Part shown: positions 35,229 through 44,836 of the stretch, piece by piece | Position numbering within the stretch: the first letter of the stretch is position 1 | Layout: every line of letters begins with the position of its first letter | Source of the DNA: Halomonas nitroreducens | GTDB lineage: Bacteria > Pseudomonadota > Gammaproteobacteria > Pseudomonadales > Halomonadaceae | Length of the DNA: 64,000 nt | Assembly: GCF_003966155.1 (NCBI RefSeq) | Contig: NZ_RXNS01000003.1 | Coordinates: forward strand, 62,001 to 126,000 | Reading direction: 5' to 3' | Position numbers and translations under genes: made by a program | Notes under the pieces: generated by a model | The model's input: the letters and a program-made list of their open reading frames with translations, nothing else | The model's database searches: none | What the model was told of the DNA's origin: nothing

Positions 35229-37658
35229 TCAGAACAGCCCGAGCTGGCGATCGACCAGGGCCGCGAAGTCGTCGCCCACGAAGGGCAGGATGGCATCCGC
35301 CACCGGCCGCAGCTGGTTTGTCAGGTAATGGTCGGTGTCGATGGCCGAGCGCCGGCGCTCCAGGGGCTCCGGCCCGGCCACCGTCATCACGTAGCGGATC
35401 CAGCCGCCCTGCTGGTACTGGCGCGGTCGCCCCAGCCGGTCGTTGACCTCGTCGGCGAGCCGGGCGGCCCGCACATGGGGCGGCACGTTGCGCCGATATT
35501 CGCAGAGTCGCCGGCGCAGGCGCTTGCGATAGACCAGGCGGTCGTCGAAGCCGCCGGACAGGTTGCGCTGCACATAGTCGCGCACGAAGTCCCGGTAGGG
35601 CTCGCCTTGGAAGATGCGCCGGTATAGCTCCTCCTGGAACTGCTTGGCCAGGGGCGTCCAGTCGCTGCGCACGGCCTCCAGACCCTTGAAGACCACCCGC
35701 TCCTGCCCCGCCGCATCACGCACCAGCCCGGCATAGCGCTTCTTGCTGCCCGCCTCGGCACCGCGGATGGTGGGCATCAGGAAACGCCGGTAGTGGGTCT
35801 CGAACTGCAGTTCCAGCGCGCTCTGCAGGCCGTATTCGTCGGCCAGGTGATCCCGCCACCAGGCATTGACGTGGGCCACCAGGCGACGGCCGATCGCGGC
35901 CGCCTGCGCCTCCGGATGCGCGCCGCCGAGCCAGACGAAGGTGGAGTCGGTATCGCCGTAGATAACGGTATATCCCTCGACCTCGATCAGCGCCCGGGTG
36001 CGGCGCATGATCTCGTGGCCGCGCAGGGTGATCGACGAGGCCAGGCGTGCATCGAAGAAGCGGCAGCCCTTCGAGCCCAGCACCCCGTAGAAGCTGTTCA
36101 TGATGATCTTCAAGGCCTGGGCGAGCGGCGCGTTGCCGGCGGCCTTGGCGGCCTCGCGGCCCTCCCATACCTGCGCCACGATGGCCGGCAGGGCGTGTCG
36201 CGTCCGCGAGAAGCGCGCCCCGCGAAAGCCCGGCACCGAGGCGGCCTCAGAGGGATCGGCGAGCCCCTCCACCAGCCCCGCCGGGTCGATCAGGAAGCTG
36301 CGGATGATCGCGGGGTAGAGACTCTTGAAGTCGAGCACCAGCACCGAATCGTAGAGGCCGGGGCGGGCGTCCATGACGAAGCCGCCGGGGCTCTCGGCCG
36401 GCTGCCCTTCGCCGAGGTTCGGCGCCACCAGGCCCAGGCGGTGCAGGCGCGGCAGGTAAAGGTGGGTGAAGGCCGCCACCGAGCCGCCGCTGCGGTCGGC
36501 GGGAAGCCCCGTCACGCTGGCCCGTTCGAGCAGGAAGTCGAGGAGTTCGGTCGTCGCGAAGATCCGCGTCACCAGCTCGCAATCCCTGAGGTTGTAGCGT
36601 GCCAGCGCCGGCTTGTCCTCGGCGAACATGCGCAGGATATCGTCCAGCCGCTGGTAGGGGTTGTCGATGGCCTTGCCCTCGCCGAGCAAGGTGCGGGCGA
36701 CATGCTCCAGGCTGAAGGAGGGAAACTGCCAGGTGGCCGAACGCAGCGCCTCGATGCCGTCGATGATCAGCCGCCCCGCCGCCGAGGCGACGAAGCGGTG
36801 GGTCTGGTGGCCATGGGCGCGCCACTCCAGCTCGGTCCCGCCGCGGCCCAGTCGCAGCGGCACACCAAGCCTTCGCGCGTGTTCCTGGAGGATCCGCAGG
36901 TCGAACTGCACCAGGTTCCAGCCGATGATTGCGTCGGGGTCGTGCTCAACGAACCACTGGTTCAGCCGCGCCAGCAGCGCCGAGCGGCTCGCGCAGTAGT
37001 CGAGGCGGAAGTCGAGCCCCTCGGTCGTGCCGTTGGGCGGGCCCAGCATGAACACCCGGCGCTGCCCGCCCCCTTCCAGGGCGATGGAATAGAGCTCCCC
37101 CGTGCCGCTGGTCTCGATATCCAGCGACACCAGCCGCAGCCGAGGGCGATAGTCCGGTTCAGGCCTGAGCCGCGCCGCCACCAGGCCGCCCTGCCCGTCC
37201 GGCTCACCCTCGACACTGACTGAGGCGGTGATAAAGCGCTCCATCAGGTAGCGCTCCGGCGGGCGGATGTCGGCCTCGTGGACCGTCACGCCGGCGTCCT
37301 CGAGGCGCCGCGCCAGGGCGACCAGCCGGCGGTGCTGCCGGCAGTAGAGGCCCAGCACCGGGCGCCTGTGGAAGTCGCACAGCGAGAGCGCGCGCAGCTC
37401 GACGCCGGCCTCGCCGCGCAGCACGGCCTCGGCCCGTTCCCGCTGCTGGGCCGGCAGGAAGGCCACCGACGACTGGGGCGGCATGCGCACTCGCACGGGC
37501 CCCTGGTCGGTGGCCAGCCAGAGTTCGACCTCGGTACCCTCGGGCGTTTCCTGCCAGTGCCGGGTCAGGATGAACCCCTGCCGTGACTCCAGCGCCGGAA
37601 GCGACCGGCCTCCGCGGAAGCGACCTCGATGAAGGTCGGACTGCTCCCTGGGTTGCAT
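35229..37658 (-). CDS. polB: DNA polymerase II (PolB, B family)
   Basis: An 809-residue family B DNA polymerase with 3'-5' exonuclease. ExoI SLDIETSG, Exo[15 protein letters not shown] and Exo[12 protein letters not shown] are intact, as are Pol motifs [26 protein letters not shown] and [11 protein letters not shown]. It takes part in repair and restart of stalled replication forks and is SOS-controlled in E. coli; no clear LexA box is visible upstream. The ATG is chosen at MQPREQ; longer in-frame readings cross the LysE-type gene, whose stop is nine bases upstream. Confidence 0.96.
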   Translation of the reverse strand: MQPREQSDLHRGRFRGGRSLPALESRQGFILTRHWQETPEGTEVELWLATDQGPVRVRMPPQSSVAFLPAQQRERAEAVLRGEAGVELRALSLCDFHRRPVLGLYCRQHRRLVALARRLEDAGVTVHEADIRPPERYLMERFITASVSVEGEPDGQGGLVAARLRPEPDYRPRLRLVSLDIETSGTGELYSIALEGGGQRRVFMLGPPNGTTEGLDFRLDYCASRSALLARLNQWFVEHDPDAIIGWNLVQFDLRILQEHARRLGVPLRLGRGGTELEWRAHGHQTHRFVASAAGRLIIDGIEALRSATWQFPSFSLEHVARTLLGEGKAIDNPYQRLDDILRMFAEDKPALARYNLRDCELVTRIFATTELLDFLLERASVTGLPADRSGGSVAAFTHLYLPRLHRLGLVAPNLGEGQPAESPGGFVMDARPGLYDSVLVLDFKSLYPAIIRSFLIDPAGLVEGLADPSEAASVPGFRGARFSRTRHALPAIVAQVWEGREAAKAAGNAPLAQALKIIMNSFYGVLGSKGCRFFDARLASSITLRGHEIMRRTRALIEVEGYTVIYGDTDSTFVWLGGAHPEAQAAAIGRRLVAHVNAWWRDHLADEYGLQSALELQFETHYRRFLMPTIRGAEAGSKKRYAGLVRDAAGQERVVFKGLEAVRSDWTPLAKQFQEELYRRIFQGEPYRDFVRDYVQRNLSGGFDDRLVYRKRLRRRLCEYRRNVPPHVRAARLADEVNDRLGRPRQYQQGGWIRYVMTVAGPEPLERRRSAIDTDHYLTNQLRPVADAILPFVGDDFAALVDRQLGLF

Positions 37659-37666
37659 GGCTCCCC

Positions 37667-38305
37667 TCAGCCCCGCTCGATCAGCGCCAGGCGCACGCCC
37701 AGGCCGATGAACAGCGCCCCCAGGCCCTTCTCCATCCATGTCCCCAGTCGGCCCCGACCGCGCAGCGCCTCTGCCAGCCTGGCACCGGCGAGCACCAGCG
37801 GCGGCTCGATCAGGGCCGCCACCAGGATGATCAGCAGGCCATGGACCGCCAGCTGCAGGCTGGCCGGGCCGGCCGACGGCACCACGAACTGCGGCAGGAA
37901 GGCCAGGAAGAAGACAGCCACCTTGGGATTGAGCAGCGAGACCAGCACGCCCTGGCGATAGATCGCGCGTGCGCCGGGCACGACGTCGGGCCTCGGGGCC
38001 TCGCTGGCCCCGGGGCGCGCCAGCAGGGCCTGCAGCCCCAGCCACACCAGATAGGCCGCCCCGACCCACTTGACCACCGAGAAGGCCAGCGCCGAGGTGG
38101 CCAGGATCGCCGAGAGCCCGAGGGCCGCCATGGCCACGTGCACCCCGGCACCGCTCCACACGCCGAGCATGGCGGCCACCCCGCCGCGCCGGCCGTGCCG
38201 CGCCGTCTGGCCGAGCATGAAGGCCATGTCGGGCCCCGGGGTCAGGTTCAGCAACAGCGCCGCGGAGAGGAAGGCCATCCAGTGGGCCAGGGAATAGGTC
38301 AACAT
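37667..38305 (-). CDS. LysE/RhtB family amino-acid exporter
   Basis: A 212-residue inner-membrane protein with six helices. The RhtB-type start [35 protein letters not shown] and [19 protein letters not shown] are diagnostic. It exports amino acids such as homoserine or threonine derivatives; the substrate is not known. It sits immediately upstream of polB on the same strand. Confidence 0.93.
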   Translation of the reverse strand: MLTYSLAHWMAFLSAALLLNLTPGPDMAFMLGQTARHGRRGGVAAMLGVWSGAGVHVAMAALGLSAILATSALAFSVVKWVGAAYLVWLGLQALLARPGASEAPRPDVVPGARAIYRQGVLVSLLNPKVAVFFLAFLPQFVVPSAGPASLQLAVHGLLIILVAALIEPPLVLAGARLAEALRGRGRLGTWMEKGLGALFIGLGVRLALIERG

Positions 38306-38414
38306 GGTACACGGGGCTTCATGAAACAGGGGGAACGCTCACGCTAGGCGATGGCGCCGACGACGTCCAGCCAGGCGTGGCACCGCAGACCGCCATGGCG
38401 ACATCAAGCGACAT

Positions 38415-38438
38415 AAAAAAGGCCTCCCGAAGGAGGCC
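38415..38438 (-). terminator. Rho-independent terminator on the minus strand
   Basis: On the minus strand GGCCTCC-TTCG-GGAGGCC forms a stem followed by TTTTTT. It stands upstream of the LysE-type gene, and no protein gene ends just before it, so it must close a transcript from about 38,440-38,640 that is not explained by a called CDS. Confidence 0.85.
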
Positions 38439-38600
38439 AGGTGGAGCACGCCAGCTCACTGGTGATGTCGTCCGCCGTGCAGGAGTGTCACGCCGGGCGA
38501 GCCGATGACCGTCGGAGATAATGACGCGACTCGCGTCCTCGTCTTGCCGGCCACCTTATGCCGTTTCTCTTACAATCACCATGCCAGCTATCTTTCTTTC
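38439..38600 (-). ncRNA. Candidate small RNA ending at the 38415 terminator
   Basis: A minus-strand segment between an AT-rich promoter-like stretch (38597-38635, with TTGATA and TATATAT) and a strong terminator. I find no well-supported ORF; the longest in-frame peptide is about 33 residues from a GTG with no ribosome site. An sRNA or the leftover end of a lost gene are both possible. Coordinates are approximate. Confidence 0.3.
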
Positions 38601-38739
38601 ATATATATATCAATTAGTTAATAAATTACCCGTGAGGCTTCTATGCTGCATCGCCGCCGCTGGCGGCGGCACGCCGCACCAGCGCGGCCCCCACGCATGC
38701 CGCGATGCATCATGGCGGCGCACCGGGCGCCGGCCATGA

Positions 38740-38764
38740 CTTGATGGAAATACCTTCCATCAAG
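38740..38764. promoter_or_regulatory. Perfect inverted repeat ahead of the dehydrogenase gene
   Basis: CTTGATGGAA-ATACC-TTCCATCAAG, perfect 10-base arms with a 5-base spacer, 37 bases upstream of the start codon of the dehydrogenase gene. No T-tract follows, so it looks like an operator. No dedicated regulator gene is adjacent, apart from the broken LysR gene 3.8 kb away. Confidence 0.6.
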
Positions 38765-38801
38765 CATGCTGTGGACTTCCCTGATCCTGCGGAGAGAGCC
38801 C

Positions 38802-39674
38802 ATGTCCCACCCTCGCCTCGGCTTCATCGGCATCGGCCTGATGGGCGATCCCATGACCCGCCGGCTGCTCGTGGCCGGCTTCGACGTGACTGTCTGGAAC
38901 CGCTCGGCGGACAAGACCGCCGGCGTGGCCGCGGCCGGTGCCCGGGTGGCCGGCTCGCTCGGCGAGCTGGTGGCCGGCGTGGACATGATCCTGATGTGCC
39001 TGGCCAACACCGCGGTCGTCGAGGCGGTGGTGTTCGGCGAGGACGGCGTGGCGGCTCATGCCCACCACGGCCAGCGGCTGGTCGACCTCTCCAGCAGCGA
39101 CCCCGAGGCCACCCGCCGCTTCGCCGCCCGCCTGGTGGCCGATCACGGCGTCCCCTGGGTGGATGCCCCGGTCTCCGGCGGCGTGGCCGGCGCCGAGGCC
39201 GGGGAGCTGGCGATCATGTGCGGCGGGGCACACCAGGACGTCGAGGCGGTACGGCCACTGCTCGATCCCCTGGCGGCCCGGGTGACCCACATGGGGCCGG
39301 TGGGCAGCGGCCAGGTGACCAAGGTCTGCAACCAGATGATCGTCGGCTGCCAGGCGGCGGTGATCGCCGAGACGGTGGCCCTGGCCGAGGCCAGTGGGGT
39401 CGATGCCCACCGGCTCAGCGAGGCGCTCGCCGGCGGCTTCGCCGATTCCAAGCCGTTTCGCATCCTCACGCCACGCATGGCCGCCAGCGACTTCACTTCG
39501 CCCCCCTGGCACCTGCGCACCCTGCTCAAGGACCTCGACCTGGCCGTGGCCCAGAGCGGGCGGGTCACCAGCGCCACCCCGATGAGTGCCCTGGCCGCCC
39601 AGCTGATGCGTACCCATGCCGCCCGGGGGCATGGCGAGGCGGATCCGGCGACCCTGGTCGAGGCCTATCGCTGA
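38802..39674 (+). CDS. NAD(P)-dependent beta-hydroxyacid dehydrogenase (GarR/HIBADH-like)
   Basis: A 290-residue enzyme of the 3-hydroxyisobutyrate/tartronate-semialdehyde reductase family. The Rossmann motif GFIGIGLMGDPM (residues 7-18), the substrate motif DAPVSGGVAGAEAGEL and the catalytic Lys in GSGQVTKVCNQM are complete. GAGAG precedes the ATG. The substrate (hydroxyisobutyrate, tartronate semialdehyde or sulfolactaldehyde-like) cannot be told. A degenerate fragment of a paralogue lies 4.1 kb downstream. Confidence 0.9.
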   Translation: MSHPRLGFIGIGLMGDPMTRRLLVAGFDVTVWNRSADKTAGVAAAGARVAGSLGELVAGVDMILMCLANTAVVEAVVFGEDGVAAHAHHGQRLVDLSSSDPEATRRFAARLVADHGVPWVDAPVSGGVAGAEAGELAIMCGGAHQDVEAVRPLLDPLAARVTHMGPVGSGQVTKVCNQMIVGCQAAVIAETVALAEASGVDAHRLSEALAGGFADSKPFRILTPRMAASDFTSPPWHLRTLLKDLDLAVAQSGRVTSATPMSALAAQLMRTHAARGHGEADPATLVEAYR

Positions 39675-39735
39675 TCCCCTCGCGCCCCACTGCGCGGGAC
39701 CTCAACTCCCGCCATCGCTCGGTGAGGACCTGAAG

Positions 39736-39852
39736 TCACTCACCCTGCGAGGTAGCGACGAACTGCGCCGAGGCGTTCTCGGCGACCGGCGCCGGGTCCG
39801 CGTCGAGCAGGGCCCGGGCCAGGCCGCCGAAGGCGGCGGCGAGGTGGGTCAT
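39736..39852 (-). CDS. Possible 38-residue peptide downstream of the amidohydrolase
   Basis: A short minus-strand frame MTHLAAAFGGLARALLDADP... ending in SQGE, with AGGAG well placed upstream of its ATG. It lies 44 bases after the amidohydrolase stop, in the same direction. It may be a real small protein or the surviving N terminus of a lost gene; nothing similar is recognised. Confidence 0.35.
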   Translation of the reverse strand: MTHLAAAFGGLARALLDADPAPVAENASAQFVATSQGE

Positions 39853-39896
39853 CGTATGGCTCTCCTACGGTCACGGGTCGGGAAGACTAGCGGGCG

Positions 39897-41561
39897 TCAG
39901 AAGGCGGCGTCGCGGTAGACCTCCTCGCCGCCGAGCAGCGTCCACAGCACCCGCGCCTCGTCGAGGCGCGTCACCGGCAGCTCGAAGATATTGCGGTCCA
40001 GCACTACCAGGTCGGCCTGCTTGCCGACCTCCAGGGAGCCGGTGTCGTCCTCCTGACCCAGGACGTAGGCGGCGTCCAGGGTGTAGGCGCGCACCGCCGC
40101 CGCCAGGCTCGGCAGGCTCCGCTCGCCGAGGCTCAGGGCGCTCTGCATGATCCCCAGCGGCGACAGCGGATTGACGTCCCAGTCGGAACTCAGGGTCAAC
40201 CGGGCGCCGGCGTCATGGAGTCGGCGCATCGGCAGCAGCTGACGGGCGCGCGCACCGATCAGCGGCCGATAGCCGTCGAGATAGGGCGTGGTGAAGTACT
40301 CGCTGGGCTGGAAGTCGGCGGTCACGTCCAGGGCGGCGAAGCGCGGCACGTCCTCGGGGCGCACCAGCTCGACGTGGGTCAGGCGGTGGCGCCCCTGGCC
40401 GTCGGTGGCGGCGATGGCGTCCAGGGCATCGCTCACCGCCTGATCGCCGATGGTGTGGATATGCAGGTCGAAGCCGGTGGCCGCCAGCTCCCGGGCATAG
40501 CGCTCGAGGCGCGCCGGGGTGAAGTAGTACAGGCCCCCCGGGTCGACCCCGGGCAGGCTCTCGTCGTAGGGCTCATGCAGCCGGGCGGTGGTGTTGTGGA
40601 CGATGCCGTCCACGTAGAACTTGATCTGGCTGACGCTGAGCAGCTCGTCCTCGCCGGCGGGGGCATACAGTGCCTCGAGCCGGGCCAGCTGCTCGTCGTC
40701 GTCGAGCCCCGGGTAGGCCCACAGGCCGAGCACGGTGCGCGCCTTCAGGGCGTCGTTGCGCGCCGCCCGTTGCCAGGCCTCGAGGTGGCCGCGACGCCAG
40801 AACACCCGGGCATCGGCCACCGAAGTGATGCCGTGACGCGCCAGCTCGTCCTGGCCCGCCAGCACCGCCCGGTAGTAGGTCGCGTCGAGCACCGGCGAAG
40901 GGGTGAGCGCCGCGTCCAGCGCCAGGTCGCCGGCGTTGTCGAGCACCAGGCCGGTGGGCTCCCCCGCCGCGTCGCGCAGGATCACTCCACCGGCCGGGTC
41001 GGGGGTGTCGGCGTCGATGCCGGCCCGCCGCAGCGCCGCGGTGTTGAGCCAGTAGGCATGCGAGGTCTCCTCCATCATCGCCACCGGACGGTCGGGGATG
41101 ACGCGATCGAGCAGCGCCCGCGGAGACTGCGCGTGCGCCAGCAGGGGGTGCAGGGCGAAGCCCGCGCCCAGCAGCCAGTCGCCGTCGTCCGTGGCGTTGC
41201 AGGCCGCCAGGTCGTCCAGCCACCGGGCCACGCCGTCCCGGGAGTCGAGCAGACAGTCGCCCTGGGCCGCGGAGGAGGCGTCCAGCACGTGGGCGTGGGT
41301 GTCCTGGAAGCCGGGCAGCACCAGGCGCCCCTTGAGGTCGACCCGCTCGGTGGCGGCATCGACGACATCGCTCATGTCCTCGGCGTTTCCCACCGCCAGG
41401 AGGCGGCCATCCTTGCCGATGGCCAGGGCGCTGGCCCAGGCGCGCTCGGCATCGACGGTGTAGATCTGGCCGCCGTGCAGCAACAGCGAGGCGGGACCGG
41501 CGGCGAAGGCCAGGGGGCTGACGAGCGCCAGGCAGCCGACGAGCGGTAGGGCGATGCGCAT
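39897..41561 (-). CDS. Exported YtcJ-like metal-dependent amidohydrolase
   Basis: A 554-residue amidohydrolase-superfamily protein with a signal peptide (1-21, cleavage at AFAAG). It has DTHAH in the N-terminal sheet end (metal ligands), HIHTIGDQAVSDAL, LTHVE, SSDWDVNPLSPL (the conserved Asp) and the C-terminal LEVGKQADLVVLD, all typical of the YtcJ group (N-substituted formamide deformylase-like). GAGGA precedes the ATG. It starts 13 bases after the broken agmatine deiminase gene, so both probably belonged to one operon. The substrate is unknown. Confidence 0.9.
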   Translation of the reverse strand: MRIALPLVGCLALVSPLAFAAGPASLLLHGGQIYTVDAERAWASALAIGKDGRLLAVGNAEDMSDVVDAATERVDLKGRLVLPGFQDTHAHVLDASSAAQGDCLLDSRDGVARWLDDLAACNATDDGDWLLGAGFALHPLLAHAQSPRALLDRVIPDRPVAMMEETSHAYWLNTAALRRAGIDADTPDPAGGVILRDAAGEPTGLVLDNAGDLALDAALTPSPVLDATYYRAVLAGQDELARHGITSVADARVFWRRGHLEAWQRAARNDALKARTVLGLWAYPGLDDDEQLARLEALYAPAGEDELLSVSQIKFYVDGIVHNTTARLHEPYDESLPGVDPGGLYYFTPARLERYARELAATGFDLHIHTIGDQAVSDALDAIAATDGQGRHRLTHVELVRPEDVPRFAALDVTADFQPSEYFTTPYLDGYRPLIGARARQLLPMRRLHDAGARLTLSSDWDVNPLSPLGIMQSALSLGERSLPSLAAAVRAYTLDAAYVLGQEDDTGSLEVGKQADLVVLDRNIFELPVTRLDEARVLWTLLGGEEVYRDAAF

Positions 41562-41574
41562 AAGCGATTCCTCT

Positions 41575-42363
41575 TCACGGCGTGAGACGACGGGGACAAT
41601 ACGGTGCTGACACTTGGCGACGGCCTCTGGGCCAGGCCGGCTGCTGTTGGGTGATGCAATGCACCTCGCCGCCGCCATGGGCCAGCTGGTTGACTCTTAC
41701 CGGCACGATCTCGCGTCCCGGGAATGCCCTCTCCAGCACCTCGGTCGCTGCCCGGTCCGCGGCGACGCCGTAGGCAGGCATGATGATGGCACCATTGGCG
41801 AGGCAGCCGGACGACCTTGTGCTCTCCAGCAGGCGGGCGAAGACCGCCTCGATCTCGGCCTTGCTCACCCCCGCATTGCGGTTGGCGTTGAGCAGCACCG
41901 ATTCGGTGGTGATCAGCGAGCACTCACCGTCCACGGCGATGCCGCCGCCCTCGTTGGCCAGCGGCGTGCCGAAGCATGCCAGGCCCAAGTCATTGAGGAT
42001 GCGCCGGGCCAAGCCTTCGTCCAGGTCATGGGCCACCTTGCCGCCCCAGGCATTGAAGCGCCAGCTCACCCCGGCCAAACCATGACGCGGGTGACAGATG
42101 AAGCTCGGCCCGCTGTCCCGGTCCAACTGTCGTCCACCGCTTGCGGCACCAACTCGATGCCCGCGCCGCAGTGCTTCCGCGCGGAGCTCAGGGCCGAGGG
42201 ATCGACCACCAGCTTGACCGGCTCGAAGCGGGTGATGGCGCGGACAACACCGGCGAACTCCTCCTGCACCTGGTGCGAGGCGCCCCCCAGTCGCCCTCCC
42301 AGAGCACCCGGCTGTGTGGCCAGACCGTCCAGGTGGCGGCATGCCGGCCCATTCCGCCGGCAT
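41575..42363 (-). pseudogene. Agmatine deiminase remnant (aguA-like), frameshifted with internal deletion
   Basis: Pieces of an agmatine deiminase lie in successive frames: HAATWTVWPHSRVLWEGDWG (about 42350-42290), QEEFAGVVRAITRFEPVKLVV to AVDDSW (about 42270-42120), RDSGPSF to NEGGGIAVDGE and LLNANRNAGVSKAEIE (from about 42119). The segment holding TDGHVD is missing near 41815, where the sequence jumps to LANGAIIMPAYG and GGGEVHCITQQQPA. At least two frameshifts plus loss of catalytic residues make it non-functional. The intact enzyme would convert agmatine to N-carbamoylputrescine. Confidence 0.88.
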
Positions 42364-42510
42364 CAACCAGCCATCTCAGCGTCCATCACACCGCTGCATG
42401 ATGCCCCCTTAATTAAGCTCTGTTTATCATTGAAAGAACGCCGAGCCGGCGATACCTCCATGCTAGGCTTGATGAAAAAGGGCAACAAACGATAGATTCT
42501 GCCGCCAAAT

Positions 42511-42527
42511 GATTAGTGAAACTTATC
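42511..42527 (+). promoter_or_regulatory. Inverted repeat immediately ahead of the LysR gene
   Basis: GATTAGT-GAA-ACTTATC, 7-base arms with one mismatch, ending five bases before the LysR ATG and lying in the leader shared with the divergent agmatine deiminase remnant. It fits the T-N11-A form of LysR binding sites. Its position over the start suggests autorepression. Confidence 0.35.
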
Positions 42528-42531
42528 AATT

Positions 42532-43409
42532 ATGCTCAAGCGCTGGCCGCCCCTGAACACCCTGCGCGGCTTCGAGGCCGCCGCTCGCCTGGGCAGCTTC
42601 CACCGTGCCGCCGAGGAGCTGCACGTCACCCAGTCGGCGATCAGCCAGCAGATCCGCAGTCTCGAGGCCTACCTCGAACAGCCGCTGTTCTTGCGCCACG
42701 GGCGCCGCGTCAGCCTCACCGATGCCGGCTGGGACCTTCTCAGCACCACCCAGTCGCTGCTGCAGCAACTGGCGATGGGCATTCACCGCCTGGAGCAGTA
42801 CAGCAAGCCCAACCAGCTGGTGGTCAACACCACGTCGGCGTTCGCCCGTCACTGGCTGCTGCCGCGGCTCGGTGACTTTCACGCGCGTCATCCCGCCGTC
42901 GACCTGTGGCTGTTCACCACCGACGAGCCGCCGGACATGGCCAGCCAGACCATCGACCTGGCGATCCGCGACGACACCGGCTCCCAGGCCGAAGCCACTT
43001 CGAGGTGCTGCATGCCGACCGCCTCTACCCGGCCTGCCACCCCGCGCTGCTGGCCCAGCTCCCCGAACGCCGCACCACCCTGCACAGCGAGCGGGAGATG
43101 GACTGGAGTCATTGGGAGGTGGGGGCCGCTATCGACGTCGGCCAACGTCCCCATGGGCTCAACTTCTCCGACCCCGGGTTATTGCTGGACGCCGCCTGCG
43201 ACGGCCTCGGCATCGCCCTGGTCAGCCGGCTGCTGGCCGGACGGGCGCGGGCCGAGGGACGCCTGGCGCCGCTGGCCGAGCGCTCCGTGCGCGGCCCCAA
43301 CTGGGCCTGTCTGCTTCACCGTGACAGCGAGCATGACCCCATGGCGCGCGCCTTCTACGCCTGGCTGCTGGCGTGCCTGGCCGAGGACGAGAACGCCGAC
43401 GCCCGCTGA
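42532..43409 (+). pseudogene. LysR-family regulator, single frameshift (GcvA-like)
   Basis: The first about 155 codons encode the LysR winged-helix domain (RGFEAAARLGSFHRAAEELHVTQSAISQQIRSLE) and start of the effector domain up to LAIRDDTGSQAEA. A single shift near 42995 moves the rest (HFEVLHADRLYPACHPALLAQLP to LLACLAEDENADAR) into another frame, with the reading frame then open to the end. The intact protein would be about 292 residues. It might be a real mutation or a sequencing error. It is divergent from the broken agmatine deiminase operon it probably controlled. Confidence 0.85.
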
Positions 43410-43780
43410 CCTCGCCGCCCTGCCCGCGGGTCGCTTCTTGCCCCACGCCTCCACCGACGGACGGCGCTTGTCAGCCCCGAGCACCGGTACACACTCGTCA
43501 AGCACTCTGGATACGACCCTCGACACCCAGCCCGGGCGCCTGTGGAAGGCATCTCGACCACGCTCGCGTGGGTACCCCTTCGCCATCGCCGGTGGCGGAC
43601 CCCGCGGCAGCACCCTGACCACTACGTCTCACGCTTCTCACCCCTGGATCCGGCACCCGCTGGCCTGCGATGCCCCCGCTGCGACAATTGACGCGATGGT
43701 CGAGGATGCACGTCTCTTCTCTTCGAGCGGGTGGCTGCCAGCCGATCCGTGCCGACTATCACCGGCGCGGCGCGGGCGCC
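43410..43780. other. Region without recognisable gene
   Basis: About 370 bases after the LysR remnant. Open frames exist in several phases but none has a ribosome site or recognisable motif. Its position between two pseudogenes suggests eroded coding DNA. Confidence 0.4.
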
Positions 43781-43953
43781 AAAAACACCGTGGCCCTGGC
43801 CGAGGCCAGCGGCGTCGACGCCACCCGCCTCACCGAGGTTCTCAGCCGCGGCTTCGCCGATTCCAAGCCGTTCCAGATCCTCACGCCCCGCATTGCCGAG
43901 AACGGCTCCAGCGCCGGCTGGCGACGCCGGCGCCTGAGGACCATCCTGAGGCG
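43781..43953 (+). pseudogene. Fragment of a second beta-hydroxyacid dehydrogenase gene
   Basis: TVALAEASGVDATRLTEVLSRGFADSKPFQILTPRIAEN matches the intact dehydrogenase at 39370-39480 (TVALAEASGVDAHRLSEALAGGFADSKPFRILTPRMAAS), followed by a degraded WRLRT-I stretch. Neither the Rossmann domain nor the C terminus is present. It is in the same orientation as the intact copy, so the two are direct repeats flanking the amidohydrolase-aguA-LysR segment. Confidence 0.85.
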
Positions 43954-43999
43954 GCACCCCGCGTCCCGAGAGATCCCGGGCGGGGCGCCAGGAGGCCAG

Positions 44000-44746
44000 A
44001 TGAACCCCACGGGCCAGGCACATATCGGCACCTCGGGCTACCAGTACGCTCACTGGCGAGGCGTCTTCTACCCGGACGCCTTGCCCCGTGAGCGCTGGCT
44101 CGGCCACTACGCTGAACACTTCGCGACCGTCGAGATCAACAACACCTTCTACCGGCTGCCCGAGGCCACCACCTTTCGCGCCTGGCGCGACGCGGTCCCC
44201 GACGGTTTCCGCTTCGCCGTCAAGTTCAGCCGTTTCGGCAGCCACATCAAGAAACTCAAGGATCCCCAGGCCACCATCGGCCACTTCCTGGACGCGGCCG
44301 GGCTACTCGGCGACAGGCTGGGCCCGATCCTGGTGCAGCTGCCGGGCCGCTGGCGGGTCAACGCCGAGCGTCTGGACGCCTTCCTCGAGGCCGCCCCGGC
44401 CGAGCATCGCTGGGCCCTAGAATTCCGTGACCCCTCCTGGCTGTGCGACGCTGTCTACCGCGTGCTGCAGGCCCATGGCGTCGCCCTCTGCTGGCACGAC
44501 ATGCTCCCCGACCATCCCAGGCGGCTCACCGCCGGCTGGACCTATCTGCGCTTGCACGGCGATCACTACCGGGGCAGCTACTCGCCCCAGTACCTCAGCG
44601 CCCTGGCGCAACGGGTTCGCGACCTGGCCGAGGACGGCCACGAGGCTTACGCCTACTTCAACAACGACGAGGCCGGCCATGCGGTCGAGAACGCCCGGCG
44701 GCTGCAACGCTACCTCGACCAACGGAGCCCCGGGCTCACGCCTTGA
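44000..44746 (+). CDS. DUF72 domain protein (YecE-like)
   Basis: A 248-residue TIM-barrel-like protein of the DUF72/YecE family. The motifs IGTSGYQYAHWRGVFYP, HFATVEINNTFYRLP, FRFAVKFSRFGSH, LEFRDPSWL and YAYFNNDEAGHAVENARRLQ are all conserved. Its biochemical function is not established. AGGAGG precedes the ATG; longer in-frame readings run into the dehydrogenase fragment. Confidence 0.93.
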   Translation: MNPTGQAHIGTSGYQYAHWRGVFYPDALPRERWLGHYAEHFATVEINNTFYRLPEATTFRAWRDAVPDGFRFAVKFSRFGSHIKKLKDPQATIGHFLDAAGLLGDRLGPILVQLPGRWRVNAERLDAFLEAAPAEHRWALEFRDPSWLCDAVYRVLQAHGVALCWHDMLPDHPRRLTAGWTYLRLHGDHYRGSYSPQYLSALAQRVRDLAEDGHEAYAYFNNDEAGHAVENARRLQRYLDQRSPGLTP

Positions 44747-44836
44747 GCCAGCTGCCCGGTGTGAGGACGATTGTCCCGCCGGCGCCCCTTACGTACACTC
44801 GTTTGAATTTTCTCGACGACATTCACGAGGCGATCC

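Noticed and set aside
33488..35296. Long open frame antisense to the ABC exporter
   Set aside because: Gln/Gly/Ala-rich reverse reading of a gene with complete Walker and signature motifs.
38643..38743. Short Arg/His-rich plus-strand frame of 33 codons
   Set aside because: Low complexity coding driven by CGC/CAC content and an imperfect GCC/GGC palindrome; no support beyond a weak GTGAGG upstream.
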